From contig DVOU01000066.1 of assembly GCA_018713365.1 (NCBI GenBank), positions 25,551-89,550 of the forward strand: DNA of 64,000 bases. Reading direction: 5' to 3'. Source of the stretch: Pullichristensenella excrementipullorum. Lineage in GTDB: Bacteria > Bacillota > Clostridia > Christensenellales > Aristaeellaceae. Under the pieces are notes generated by a model that was given only the letters and a program-made list of their open reading frames with translations, made no database searches and had not been told where the DNA came from. A program made the translations under genes and the position numbers. Below are positions 37,990 through 46,133 of this stretch, piece after piece; positions within the stretch are counted from its first letter, which is position 1, and each line of letters begins with the position of its first letter.

Positions 37990-38732
37990 AGGTCATCCTG
38001 ATCGGCTACGGTCGCATGGGAAAGATGATCGAGGAACTGCTCGCTGCGCGCGGCGATGTGGAAATCCTCGGCGCGGTCTCGCCCGGGCTGTACGAAAGCC
38101 CATGGGACGTGCCCGGCAAGCCCGACGCCCTCATCGACTTTTCCTACCCCGGCAACCTCGAAACCACGCTCGCGCGCGCGGAGGACGCCGCCTCCGCCGT
38201 CATCCTCGGCACCACCGGCCTGACTGCGGAACAGGTGGAGCGCGTCCGCGCGGCGGCAAAGCGCGTGCCGGTGGTCTTTGACGCCAACTTTTCCCTCGGC
38301 GTGGCCGTGCTGCGCAAGGCGCTTGCGCAGGTGGGGCCGCTGCTGCTGAAGTGCGGCTTCGACGCCGAGATCGTCGAGACGCATCATAACCGCAAGGCGG
38401 ACGCCCCCAGCGGCACGGCCAAGGCGCTTCTGCGCGCCATCGACCCCGCGGGGAACTACGCGCCCGTCTATGGCCGCGAGGGCTTTACCGGCGCGCGCGG
38501 CAAGGAGATCGGCATCCACGCTGTGCGCGGCGGCACCGTGGCCGGAGAACACCGCGCGCTCTTCTTCGGCGAGGACGAAACGCTGGAATTTCGCCATTTC
38601 GCCGCCAGCCGCCGCATCTTCGCCGCCGGCGCGGTGCGGGCGCTGGACTTCGCCGTCGGCCGCGCTCCGGGGCTGTACCGCGTGGACGACGTGCTGGGCT
38701 TAAGCGACATGCAGGGAGGGACTGACCAATGA
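37986..38732 (+). CDS. dapB: 4-hydroxy-tetrahydrodipicolinate reductase
   Basis: 248 residues, a compact DapB. N-terminal NAD(P)-binding ILIGYGRMGKMIEELL, DFSYPGNLETTL, GTTGLTAEQ, and the C-terminal signature ETHHNRKADAPSGTAKAL, then GEHRALFFGEDETLEFRH. It reduces the DapA product. ATGA overlap with dapA and with dapH shows tight translational coupling. Confidence 0.96.
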   Translation: MKVILIGYGRMGKMIEELLAARGDVEILGAVSPGLYESPWDVPGKPDALIDFSYPGNLETTLARAEDAASAVILGTTGLTAEQVERVRAAAKRVPVVFDANFSLGVAVLRKALAQVGPLLLKCGFDAEIVETHHNRKADAPSGTAKALLRAIDPAGNYAPVYGREGFTGARGKEIGIHAVRGGTVAGEHRALFFGEDETLEFRHFAASRRIFAAGAVRALDFAVGRAPGLYRVDDVLGLSDMQGGTDQ

Positions 38733-39424
38733 ACGCCGAGGAGATCATCCGCTTTATTCACGACGCCAAGAAGACCACGCCGGTAAAGGCGTATGTCAAG
38801 GCCGCAGGGGATATGGCCTTCCCCGGCTGCCGCGTGTTCGGCGCAGGCGACAGGATCGTATTCGGCGAATGGGGCGACGTGCGGGCTGCGCTTGAGAAAA
38901 ACGCCGCCGCCGTCGAGGACGTGGTCGTCGAGTGCGACCGCCGCAACAGCGCCGTGCCGCTTCTGGACGTCAAAGCCGTCAACGCCCGCGTCGAGCCGGG
39001 CGCCATCCTCCGCGACCGCGTGGAGATCGGCGACCGCGCCGTGATCATGATGGGCGCCATCCTCAACATCGGCGCGGTGGTGGGGGAGGACACGATGATC
39101 GACATGGGCGCGGTCCTCGGCGGGCGCGCCACCGTGGGCAGGCGCTGCCACGTGGGCGCAGGCGCGGTGCTTGCGGGCGTGGTCGAACCGGCCAGCGCCA
39201 CCCCGGTCGTCGTCGAGGACGATGTGCTTATCGGCGCCAACGCCGTGGTGCTGGAGGGCGTGCATATCGGCAAGGGCGCGGTGATCGCCGCCGGCTGCGT
39301 GGTGGTCTCCGACGTGCCGGAAAACGCCGTGGTCGCGGGCGTTCCGGGCCGCGTCATCAAGATGAAGGACGAAAAGACGGAAAAAAAGACCGCGCTGGTG
39401 GACGCCCTGCGCGCGCTTGACTGA
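38729..39424 (+). CDS. dapH: 2,3,4,5-tetrahydropyridine-2,6-dicarboxylate N-acetyltransferase
   Basis: 231 residues, the DapH (acetylase-branch DapD) length. An N-terminal helical domain is followed by left-handed beta-helix hexapeptide repeats (IGDRAVIMMGAILNIGAVVG, DTMIDMGAVLGGRATVG, VEDDVLIGANAVVLEGVHIG). It N-acetylates tetrahydrodipicolinate from acetyl-CoA, defining the acetylase branch. The later transaminase is not in the window; the deacetylase may be the divergent M20 gene. Confidence 0.95.
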   Translation: MNAEEIIRFIHDAKKTTPVKAYVKAAGDMAFPGCRVFGAGDRIVFGEWGDVRAALEKNAAAVEDVVVECDRRNSAVPLLDVKAVNARVEPGAILRDRVEIGDRAVIMMGAILNIGAVVGEDTMIDMGAVLGGRATVGRRCHVGAGAVLAGVVEPASATPVVVEDDVLIGANAVVLEGVHIGKGAVIAAGCVVVSDVPENAVVAGVPGRVIKMKDEKTEKKTALVDALRALD

Positions 39425-39437
39425 AAACAGGCAAAAC

Positions 39438-39478
39438 AAGGCCGCCCCTCGCGCAAAACGCACGCGACGGGCGGTCTT
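39438..39478. terminator. bidirectional terminator after dapH
   Basis: AAGGCCGCCCCTCGCG and CGCGACGGGCGGTCTT arms with a short loop, followed by TTTT on the plus strand and CTTGTTTTG on the minus strand. Confidence 0.82.
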
Positions 39479-39489
39479 TTCACAAGGGT

Positions 39490-40017
39490 TTACTCGCGGT
39501 AGGGCTTGGCGATGGGTGCGTTGTCCGGCCCGAGGGGCGTAAAGTCCACCGGCTTGTGGCAGTGGGGGCAGGTATACAGTTCGTTTTCCTCCTTGATCTC
39601 GCTCAGCGGCACGAAAAACACCTTGCCGCATTCAGAGCAGACGCTGCCGGCCAGCTGCACAGGGCCCTCCTCGCCCTTGCCCTCCGAGGACAGCACGCGC
39701 AGTCCGCTCTCGGCGGCATAGTGCGCGTCCAGATCGTCCAGATCGTCTTCGCCATCGAAGTCGCCCTCTTCATCGGCATAGGCGTCGCGCGCGTCGCCGT
39801 CCACGGTGGCCTCGAGGTCCTCAAGGTCTTCGTCGATGCTCTCGACAAAGTCGTTCAGCTCCGTCATATCGTCGCGCAGATCGCCCAGTTCCCCGGCGAT
39901 GCCTTCCAGCGCGTCGGCCAGCGCCGCGAGCAGGCGGGCCTTGGGAGAGCCTTCCTCCAGCTGCATGCTGCCGATCAGCCCGCGAATGTAGCCGACCTGT
40001 TCTGTCAGCTTTGCCAT
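39490..40017 (-). CDS. CD1247 N-terminal-domain protein with zinc ribbon
   Basis: 175 residues. The N-terminal helix pair (LTEQVGYIRGLIGSMQLEEG) matches the CD1247 family of Clostridia. An acidic coiled region follows (about 45-105, many Asp/Glu), then a zinc ribbon (CSECGKVFFVPL, then CPHCHKPVDF). Function unknown; it often sits near efp and pepP as here. ATG 40017 follows GGAGGTG. Confidence 0.85.
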   Translation of the reverse strand: MAKLTEQVGYIRGLIGSMQLEEGSPKARLLAALADALEGIAGELGDLRDDMTELNDFVESIDEDLEDLEATVDGDARDAYADEEGDFDGEDDLDDLDAHYAAESGLRVLSSEGKGEEGPVQLAGSVCSECGKVFFVPLSEIKEENELYTCPHCHKPVDFTPLGPDNAPIAKPYRE

Positions 40018-40106
40018 GTTTTCACCTCCGCCCCACGGGGCAGTTGAGTTTACAGAAAATGGGGCGGCAAAGCCGCCCTCATTAACCTGTGCGCTTTCGC
40101 GTCAGC

Positions 40107-40667
40107 TTATGCGCGGCCGAGGTATTCGCCGCCGTTGCGGGTGTCGATCTTCAATTTGTCGCCGATCTCGATGAACAGCGGCACCTGCAGGGTGAAGCCG
40201 GTCTCCACCGTGGCGGGCTTGGTAGTGTTGGAGGCGGTGTCGCCCTTGAAGCCGGGCTCGGTGGCGGTCACTTCCAGCTCCACGAAGTTCGGGGCTTCCA
40301 CGCTGAAGGGCGCGCCCTTGAAGAAGCGCACGGTGACGTTGGTGTTTTCCTTGACGAAGGGGATGGCGTCCTCCACCTGATCCTTGGTCAGCGGCAGCTG
40401 ATCGTAGGTATCCAGGTCCATGAAGTAATACAGGTCGCCATCGTTGTAGAGATACTGCATCTCCTTGGTCTCGATATGCGCCTTGGCCATCTTATCGGTG
40501 GGGTTGAAGGTGCGCTCGATGACCGCGCCGGTGACGATGTTCTTCAGCTTCGTGCGCACGAACGCCGCGCCCTTGCCGGGCTTGACGTGCAGAAAACTGA
40601 CGACGGTCCAAATGCCGTTGTCCATCTCAATGGTGACGCCGTTTCGGAAGTCGCTTGCGTTAATCAT
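40107..40667 (-). CDS. efp: elongation factor P
   Basis: 186 residues, three OB-like domains. It relieves ribosomes stalled on proline runs. Lys32 in HVKPGKGAAF is the tip residue that some bacteria modify. SNTTKPATVETGFTLQVPLF and the C-terminal GDKLKIDTRNGGEYLGRA are hallmarks. Proline-rich secreted proteins and adaptors encoded at 45-50 kb are likely clients. It follows the M24 peptidase gene by 36 bases. Confidence 0.97.
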   Translation of the reverse strand: MINASDFRNGVTIEMDNGIWTVVSFLHVKPGKGAAFVRTKLKNIVTGAVIERTFNPTDKMAKAHIETKEMQYLYNDGDLYYFMDLDTYDQLPLTKDQVEDAIPFVKENTNVTVRFFKGAPFSVEAPNFVELEVTATEPGFKGDTASNTTKPATVETGFTLQVPLFIEIGDKLKIDTRNGGEYLGRA

Positions 40668-40703
40668 GGGGAATGTGCCTCCTCAAATAGAATGGTAAGG
40701 GGT

Positions 40704-41738
40704 TTACAGCTCGATCAGCTGCTTCGGCGCGTCGATGGGGTCGATATACCCGTCCGAAGTCAGGATCGCCATGTCCTCGATCCGGCAGCCGCCGAGACCA
40801 GAGATATATATGCCGGGCTCGATGGTGACGACGTGGCCGGGCCGAAGCACGGTCTCATCGCCCCTGCCGAGCCGGGGCTGTTCGTGGATGTCGAGGCCGA
40901 CGCCGTGGCCAAGCGCGTGGCCGAAGGAGCCGGGGTAGCGCGCCTCGATAAAGTCGCGGGCCACTTTGTCCACTTCTTCGCACACCGCGCCGGGGCGGAC
41001 GGCCTCAAGCGCCATTTCGTGCGCCGAAAGCACGGTCTGGTAGAGGTCTTTCAAGGCCCCGTCCACCTTGCCGATGCCCACCGTGCGCGTCATGTCCGAG
41101 CGGTAGCCCTTGTACGTCGCGCCAAAGTCCAGCGTCAAAAGCTCGCCCTTTTGCAGGCGGTGTTCGCCGGGCACGGCGTGGGGGAGAGATCCGTTGAGGC
41201 CCGCGCAGGCGATGGTGTCAAACGCCTCGCCCTCGCTGCCCAGTTTGAGCATCTCGCAGTTGAGGGCAACGGCCACCTCGCGCTCGGTCATGCCGGGGCG
41301 AATGACCTCCAGGATCGCCTTGAAGGCGCGGCAGGCGATGTCCGCGGCGCGGCGGATGCAGCCGATCTCGCCCTCGTCCTTTACAAGGCGCATCTCTTCG
41401 GCGAGACCCGCAAGCGGCGTCAGGGCGACGTCCCCCAGCGCGGCCTGCAAAGCGGCCCAGTCGTCGTAGCAGAGAAAGTCCGTCTCCACCGCCACCTGCT
41501 TCGCGCCCGAGGCGGCGGCCAGTTCCGCTGCCAGCTCCGGCACGCTCTTGCCCATGCGCGTGCGCACGCATTCGAGCGACGGCGCCTGCCGCGAGAGCTG
41601 CTCCACATAGCGGAAGTCGGTCAGCACGGCCTGCCTCTGCGCGGAGAGGAACAGACAGCCCTCGCCGGTGAAGCCGGTGAGGTAGCGCATGTTCTGCGGC
41701 TTGTGGATCAGCGCCGCGGACAGCCCGCGCGCCTCCAT
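40704..41738 (-). CDS. Xaa-Pro aminopeptidase-like M24 metallopeptidase (N-terminus uncertain)
   Basis: 344 residues from ATG 41738. It cleaves the first residue before proline, with two metals held by Asp in LDFGATYKGYRSDMTRTV, His in GHALGHGVGLDIHE, Glu in VTIEPGIYI and Glu in CRIEDMAIL. The N-terminal creatinase-like domain is also present. ATG 41738 has no ribosome site. Family similarity begins about ten codons earlier, at TQRTERFLAAMEARG, where the only suitable codon is ACG (41768) 7 bases after GGGGAGG. Either ACG is used or a small frameshift separates the gene from an ATG at 41775. Confidence 0.9.
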   Translation of the reverse strand: MEARGLSAALIHKPQNMRYLTGFTGEGCLFLSAQRQAVLTDFRYVEQLSRQAPSLECVRTRMGKSVPELAAELAAASGAKQVAVETDFLCYDDWAALQAALGDVALTPLAGLAEEMRLVKDEGEIGCIRRAADIACRAFKAILEVIRPGMTEREVAVALNCEMLKLGSEGEAFDTIACAGLNGSLPHAVPGEHRLQKGELLTLDFGATYKGYRSDMTRTVGIGKVDGALKDLYQTVLSAHEMALEAVRPGAVCEEVDKVARDFIEARYPGSFGHALGHGVGLDIHEQPRLGRGDETVLRPGHVVTIEPGIYISGLGGCRIEDMAILTSDGYIDPIDAPKQLIEL

Positions 41739-41921
41739 GGCGGCCAGAAAACGCTCTGTACGCTGCGTAAAACATCCTCCCCTTCGCGCATATAGAATGA
41801 TTTTATCACATCTTCTGTGAATTTTCCAGTAGGCGCGGCAAAAAAATAGCCGCGCGCGAAAATTTCACCGAAAAAACCCCGCACAGCGGCCCTTGCGGCC
41901 CCGCCTCCGTCGCAGAGCAAA

Positions 41922-41969
41922 GCTCCCCGCGCGGCGATCTGTGCCCTTGGCACGCGCCGCGCGGGGAGC
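41922..41969 (-). terminator. terminator of the four-adaptor exporter cluster
   Basis: Perfect 15-bp inverted repeat (GCTCCCCGCGCGGCG / CGCCGCGCGGGGAGC) enclosing a smaller GTGCC/GGCAC hairpin, just after the last gene of the minus-strand cluster. Confidence 0.8.
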
Positions 41970-41998
41970 ATCCGCATCGTGTACCTTTGCCGCCTGCG

Positions 41999-43138
41999 CT
42001 ATTCCGCCGCGCCCGGGTCGGCCGTTTCTTCCTCGACCTGCGGCGCCTCGGCTTCTTCCTCAGCCTCCGGCACGGTGACGATCACGGTCATGCCCAGACG
42101 GGTGCTTTCGTCCGGCGTGAAGGTGACGTAGGCGTTGTAGATGGCGTCGCTGGAGGCCTCCGCGCCGGCCTCGGCTGTTTCGGGAAGGAAGGAGATCGCG
42201 CGCACGCTGCCCTGCGCGTCGTGGTCGCCGTTTTCATCCCAGTTGAAGCGGATGGTCACTTCGTCGCCCACGTCGATACTGGCAAGGTCGTATTCCTCCA
42301 CGTCGATCTCAATTTCCAGAGAATCGTCCGGGTAGACGCTCAAAACGGTATCGCCCTTGTTGAGCGTCGCGCCGGCGGAGGCGTTGACGCTGGCGACCAC
42401 GCCGGAAACGGTGGAGGTGATGGCGCTGCCGGTGGCGTAGAGGCCGTCCAGATCGCCGGAAACGGTCTCAAAGAGCAGCTGGCCGCGTTCGACCGTGTCG
42501 CCATCGGAGACGTGCAGCGCCACCACGCTGCCCGTGGCGCTGACGGCCACTTCCGCCGTGCGCGAGACCGTGCCGCGCCCGATGCGCGAGGAGGACTCGC
42601 GCTCGCTGCTGCGGTAGATGTTCACCGTTTCCTCCATCATCAGTTCGCCGGAGGTGGTCTCCACGGTGTAGGCGGTGCCCTCGGCGGCGACGATCACGCC
42701 CACGGCGGTGTGGTCGCTGTCGGAGGTGCAGGCGATGTAGACCGTCTCGCCGATGTTGACGTACTTGTTGGCGCTGTCGTTGTACGCCTTTTCGATGTCG
42801 GCGGAAATGGAGTACTTGTTCGCGGGGGCGATGTAGAGCGCCGCGCCGTAGCGGGCGGCGACGGTCTCGGCATTGTCGCCCGGCTGGACGAAGAGGCCGG
42901 TGACGGTGCCGTCGGTGGAGGCGTAGACCTTGGTGGTCTCGATCTCGGCAATGACGTCGCCCACTTCTACGCGGTCGCCCGCCTGTACGGAGACGGTGGA
43001 CACCACGCCGCCAAAGGGCGCGCGCACGCTCGCCGCGCCGCCGGAGACGACGCTGCCGTCAAAGGACACATCCGCCAGCGCGGCGCAGGGCGCGAGGCAG
43101 CAAAGGAACGCGAGCAGCAGGGAAAGCAGCTTTTTCAT
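41999..43138 (-). CDS. secreted membrane-fusion-type adaptor D (HlyD/RND adaptor-like)
   Basis: 379 residues. Signal peptide ending PCAALA-DV, then two lipoyl/barrel-like halves: APFGGVVSTVSVQAGDRVEV with ASTDGTVTGLFVQPGD, and later VSATGSVVALHVSDGDTVER with SGVVASVNASAGATLNKGD. The tail is Glu-rich (EEEAEAPQVEEETADP). No membrane helix beyond the signal. It is a clear paralogue of adaptor B at 48253 (shared KY-S/T-ADI-AY-SANKYV-like block and GTVSRTAEVAVS). Last gene of the exporter cluster, likely bridging the ABC permease to the outside. Confidence 0.82.
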   Translation of the reverse strand: MKKLLSLLLAFLCCLAPCAALADVSFDGSVVSGGAASVRAPFGGVVSTVSVQAGDRVEVGDVIAEIETTKVYASTDGTVTGLFVQPGDNAETVAARYGAALYIAPANKYSISADIEKAYNDSANKYVNIGETVYIACTSDSDHTAVGVIVAAEGTAYTVETTSGELMMEETVNIYRSSERESSSRIGRGTVSRTAEVAVSATGSVVALHVSDGDTVERGQLLFETVSGDLDGLYATGSAITSTVSGVVASVNASAGATLNKGDTVLSVYPDDSLEIEIDVEEYDLASIDVGDEVTIRFNWDENGDHDAQGSVRAISFLPETAEAGAEASSDAIYNAYVTFTPDESTRLGMTVIVTVPEAEEEAEAPQVEEETADPGAAE

Positions 43139-43177
43139 GAAATGACCTTCCTTCCTTGGTCTTGTCGTTTTGCCGCG

Positions 43178-44395
43178 CTACATGCGGCGCAGAGCGTCGA
43201 TGGGGTTGAGGCGGCTGGCCTTGCGCGCCGGCGACCAGCCAAAGAGCACGCCGACCGCCGCAGAGAAGCCCACGCCCAAAGCGATGGCCCCGTAGGAGAG
43301 GGAAAAGCCCGTGCCCAGCACCTGGCAGAGGATGGCCGACAGCGCGATGCCCAGCACCACGCCCGCCAGGCCGCCCACCATGGACAGCAGGAACGATTCG
43401 ATGAGGAACTGCGCCTGGATCTGCCCGGGCCGCGCGCCGATGGCCTTTTTCAGGCCGATCTCCACCGTGCGCTCGGTAACGGAGGTGAGCATCATGTTCA
43501 TGATGCCAATGCCGCCCACCAGCAGGGCGATGGAGGCGATGCCGCCCAGAAGCGCGGACATCATCGAGAGCATGGATTCCATGGTATCGGCGATGGATTC
43601 CATGGTGATGATGGAATAGGTGTCGTCCTCATAGTCAAAGATGGCGTCCAGACAGGTCTCCAATTCCGCTTCCACCACCTCGGCGGCGTTGGCGTCGCCT
43701 AAGTAGAGGGTCAGGGAGGTGACCAGCGTTTCGCCGTTCATCTTCAGCGCCGTGGTGTAGGGAACGATCACCGCGTTCGAGCTGGAAAACATGCTGGATA
43801 CGGAGGAGTCCGCGTCCGCCGCCAGCACGCCGACGACGGTGAAGCGCATGCCGTCCAGATACAGTTCCTGCCCGATGGGGTCATCGCCGTAGAAGAACGT
43901 TTCCACCAGTTCCTCGCTGATGAGGCAGACGCGCAGGGACTGGTCAAGGTCGATCGAGTTAATGGCGCGGCCGCGCGAGAGCGTGTCCGGCTCTTGGACG
44001 AAGTAGTCGTCGTTGCGGCCGGAGACGCTCACGCCGCTTTCGTAGGCGTCGCCGCGCGCCGCCGTCACCGAGAGGGACACGGAGGGGGAAACGCCCTCCA
44101 CGTGGTCGAGTTCGGAAATTTCCTCCATGTTCTCCGCCGTCAGGCCGCCCTGCAGGTCGGTGCCGGTGGCGCTCAAGGTCATGGTGCTTGCGCCCATGGA
44201 GGAGAACGAATCGGAAATGGACGAGGAAACGCCGGAGATGGTCGTCACCAGGGCGATGACCGCGGTGACGCCGATCATGATGCCAAGGATGGTGAGAAAG
44301 GAGCGCATGCGGTTCTGCCGGATGTTGGAAACGGACATGCGCACGCTCTCCACCATCATGGAAAGGCTGCCCGTGAGGCTGCGAAACGCGCTCAT
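43178..44395 (-). CDS. MacB/FtsX-type ABC exporter permease
   Basis: 405 residues. Four membrane helices in the MacB arrangement: one near 25-50 (MRSFLTILGIMIGVTAVIAL), an extracytoplasmic MacB_PCD domain of about 220 residues, then three helices ending VGVLFGWSPARKASRLNPID, the FtsX-family terminal motif. It works by mechanotransmission with the ATPase encoded upstream (ATGA-like 4-base overlap). Substrate unknown; the linked secreted protein is a candidate. Confidence 0.93.
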   Translation of the reverse strand: MSAFRSLTGSLSMMVESVRMSVSNIRQNRMRSFLTILGIMIGVTAVIALVTTISGVSSSISDSFSSMGASTMTLSATGTDLQGGLTAENMEEISELDHVEGVSPSVSLSVTAARGDAYESGVSVSGRNDDYFVQEPDTLSRGRAINSIDLDQSLRVCLISEELVETFFYGDDPIGQELYLDGMRFTVVGVLAADADSSVSSMFSSSNAVIVPYTTALKMNGETLVTSLTLYLGDANAAEVVEAELETCLDAIFDYEDDTYSIITMESIADTMESMLSMMSALLGGIASIALLVGGIGIMNMMLTSVTERTVEIGLKKAIGARPGQIQAQFLIESFLLSMVGGLAGVVLGIALSAILCQVLGTGFSLSYGAIALGVGFSAAVGVLFGWSPARKASRLNPIDALRRM

Positions 44396-45087
44396 GCCCA
44401 GGTCGCCTCCTTTCCCTCGGTCAGCTCGCCGTCGATGATGTGTACCACGCGGCGGGCGTGGCGGGCGATGCTCAGATCGTGCGTGATCATGATGATGGTG
44501 CGGCCCTCGCTGTTGAGCGCCCCAAACAGCTCCATGATCTGCCTGCCGGTCTTCTGGTCGAGCGCGCCGGTGGGCTCGTCGGCCAGGAGCAGCGTCGGGT
44601 CGGTCACCAGCGCCCGGGCGATGGCCACGCGCTGTTGCTGGCCGCCGGAGAGCTGGCTGGGGAAGTGGTGCCGCCGGTCGGCAAGGCCCACGCGCTCCAG
44701 CATCTCCGTGGCGCGCCGCTGCCGCTCGCGCGGGCGCACGCCGGCGTAGATGAGGGGCAGTTCCACGTTCTTCTGCGCGTCCAGCCGGGCAAGGAGCTGC
44801 GAGTTCTGAAAGATGAAGCCGATCTCCCTGCCGCGCAGGCGCGCCAGATCCAGTTCATCCAACTCCTCCACGCGCTGGCCGTGGAGGATGTATTCGCCCT
44901 CGGTGGGCACGTCCAGACAGCCGATGATGTTCATCAGCGTGCTTTTGCCGCTGCCAGAGGGGCCAAGCACGGAGAGGTACTCTCCCTGCTCGATGTCCAG
45001 GTCTATGCCGCGCAGGACGGGCACGTCCTCGTCGGCGAGGCGGTAGCTCTTGCAGATGCCCTGCATGTGGAAAAACTGTTCAGCCAT
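44392..45087 (-). CDS. MacB/LolD-type ABC exporter ATPase
   Basis: 231 residues. Walker A GPSGSGKST at 42-50, FIFQNSQLL Q-loop, signature LSGGQQQR, Walker B LLLADEPTGALD and switch MITHDL. These are the standard marks of the MacB/LolD ATPases. It overlaps the permease gene by four bases and follows adaptor C by 11 bases. It is the only ATPase in a cluster with four adaptors. Confidence 0.95.
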   Translation of the reverse strand: MAEQFFHMQGICKSYRLADEDVPVLRGIDLDIEQGEYLSVLGPSGSGKSTLMNIIGCLDVPTEGEYILHGQRVEELDELDLARLRGREIGFIFQNSQLLARLDAQKNVELPLIYAGVRPRERQRRATEMLERVGLADRRHHFPSQLSGGQQQRVAIARALVTDPTLLLADEPTGALDQKTGRQIMELFGALNSEGRTIIMITHDLSIARHARRVVHIIDGELTEGKEATWA

Positions 45088-45098
45088 GCGCTCACCAC

Positions 45099-46133
45099 CT
45101 ACATGCCGCCGGGGAAGCCGCCCCCGCCGCCTCCGCCGCCGCCTCTGCCGCCGAAGCTGCTCATGTCCGGCATCTCGCCGCCGCCGAAGTCCATGCCGCC
45201 GCCGGGCATCTCGCCGCCGCCGGGCATGCCGCCTCCGCCGCCGAAGAGGCTGGAAAGCAGGCCGCCGCCGCTGCTCGTCTGCGTCTGTTCAAGGACGTAG
45301 ACCGTGTCGCCGTCCTCGAGGCCGGAGGTGATCTCCACGTAGTTGTCGTTGTCCACGCCCGTTTCCACATAGACGCGCTCCATCTCGCCGGACTCGCTCT
45401 CCATCAGCACATAGGCGCTGTTGGTCTCGTCGAAGCTGAGGGCCTCCTTGTTGAGGATGACCGCGTCCACGGCCTCTTCCTCGGGGATGGTCACGGTGGC
45501 CTGCATGCCGGGAAGCACATCGTCGGTGACCGTCACCGCCGCGGTGACGGTGTAGTAGGCCGTGCCGCCGGCGGAGGAAGAGATGCGGTCGATGTGGGAA
45601 AGCTCGGAATCGAAAGAGAGGTCCAGCGCGGTGATGTTCACCGTGCAGGCCTGACCGACGTAGACGCTGGAGATGTCGTATTCATCCACGCGCATGGAGA
45701 TGGTCAGGTCGTTGAAGTCCACCACCTGAATCAGCGTCGCCCCGGCGGCCACCTCGTCGCCCTCCTCCACGGAGATGCTGTTGACGCGGCCATCGAAGCT
45801 GGCTTCGAGGGTCTGCCCGCCGGTGAGGCGCATGAGCCGGTCGCCGGCCTTGACTTCCTGTTCCTCGGAAACGTAGATCTCGCGCACCGTGCCCGCCGAG
45901 GCGGCGGTGAACGTCTCGCTGTTTTGCACGTTGACGTTGCCGGAAAAGCTCATGGCGTTGGAGATGGTGCCGGTGGTGGCGGTGTAGCTGCCGTAGGTGG
46001 TGGTGGCCGAAGCCTGAAGGTTGGGCCACACGAACAGGCGCACCGCGCTCGCGGCCAGACCCAATACCACCAGCAGCACGATCAGCTTTTTCAGCCGCCG
46101 TTTCCACGGCTTTTTCTTTTTGATGCCGTTCAT
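45099..46133 (-). CDS. membrane-anchored adaptor C with Gly/Pro/Met-rich tail (MacA-like)
   Basis: 344 residues. Basic start and one membrane helix (LIVLLVVLGLAASAVRLFVW) anchor it; two lipoyl-like halves follow (GTVREIYVSEEQEVKAGDRL, SFDGRVNSISVEEGDEVAAG), then a barrel domain with DVLPGMQATVTIPEEE and a C-terminal domain with ETGVDNDNYVEITSGLEDGD. The last 55 residues are Gly-rich with MPGGG and EMPGGG units and a nine-Gly run. Paralogue of adaptor A at 49289. Its place directly before the ATPase makes it the canonical MacA partner. Confidence 0.88.
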   Translation of the reverse strand: MNGIKKKKPWKRRLKKLIVLLVVLGLAASAVRLFVWPNLQASATTTYGSYTATTGTISNAMSFSGNVNVQNSETFTAASAGTVREIYVSEEQEVKAGDRLMRLTGGQTLEASFDGRVNSISVEEGDEVAAGATLIQVVDFNDLTISMRVDEYDISSVYVGQACTVNITALDLSFDSELSHIDRISSSAGGTAYYTVTAAVTVTDDVLPGMQATVTIPEEEAVDAVILNKEALSFDETNSAYVLMESESGEMERVYVETGVDNDNYVEITSGLEDGDTVYVLEQTQTSSGGGLLSSLFGGGGGMPGGGEMPGGGMDFGGGEMPDMSSFGGRGGGGGGGGGFPGGM

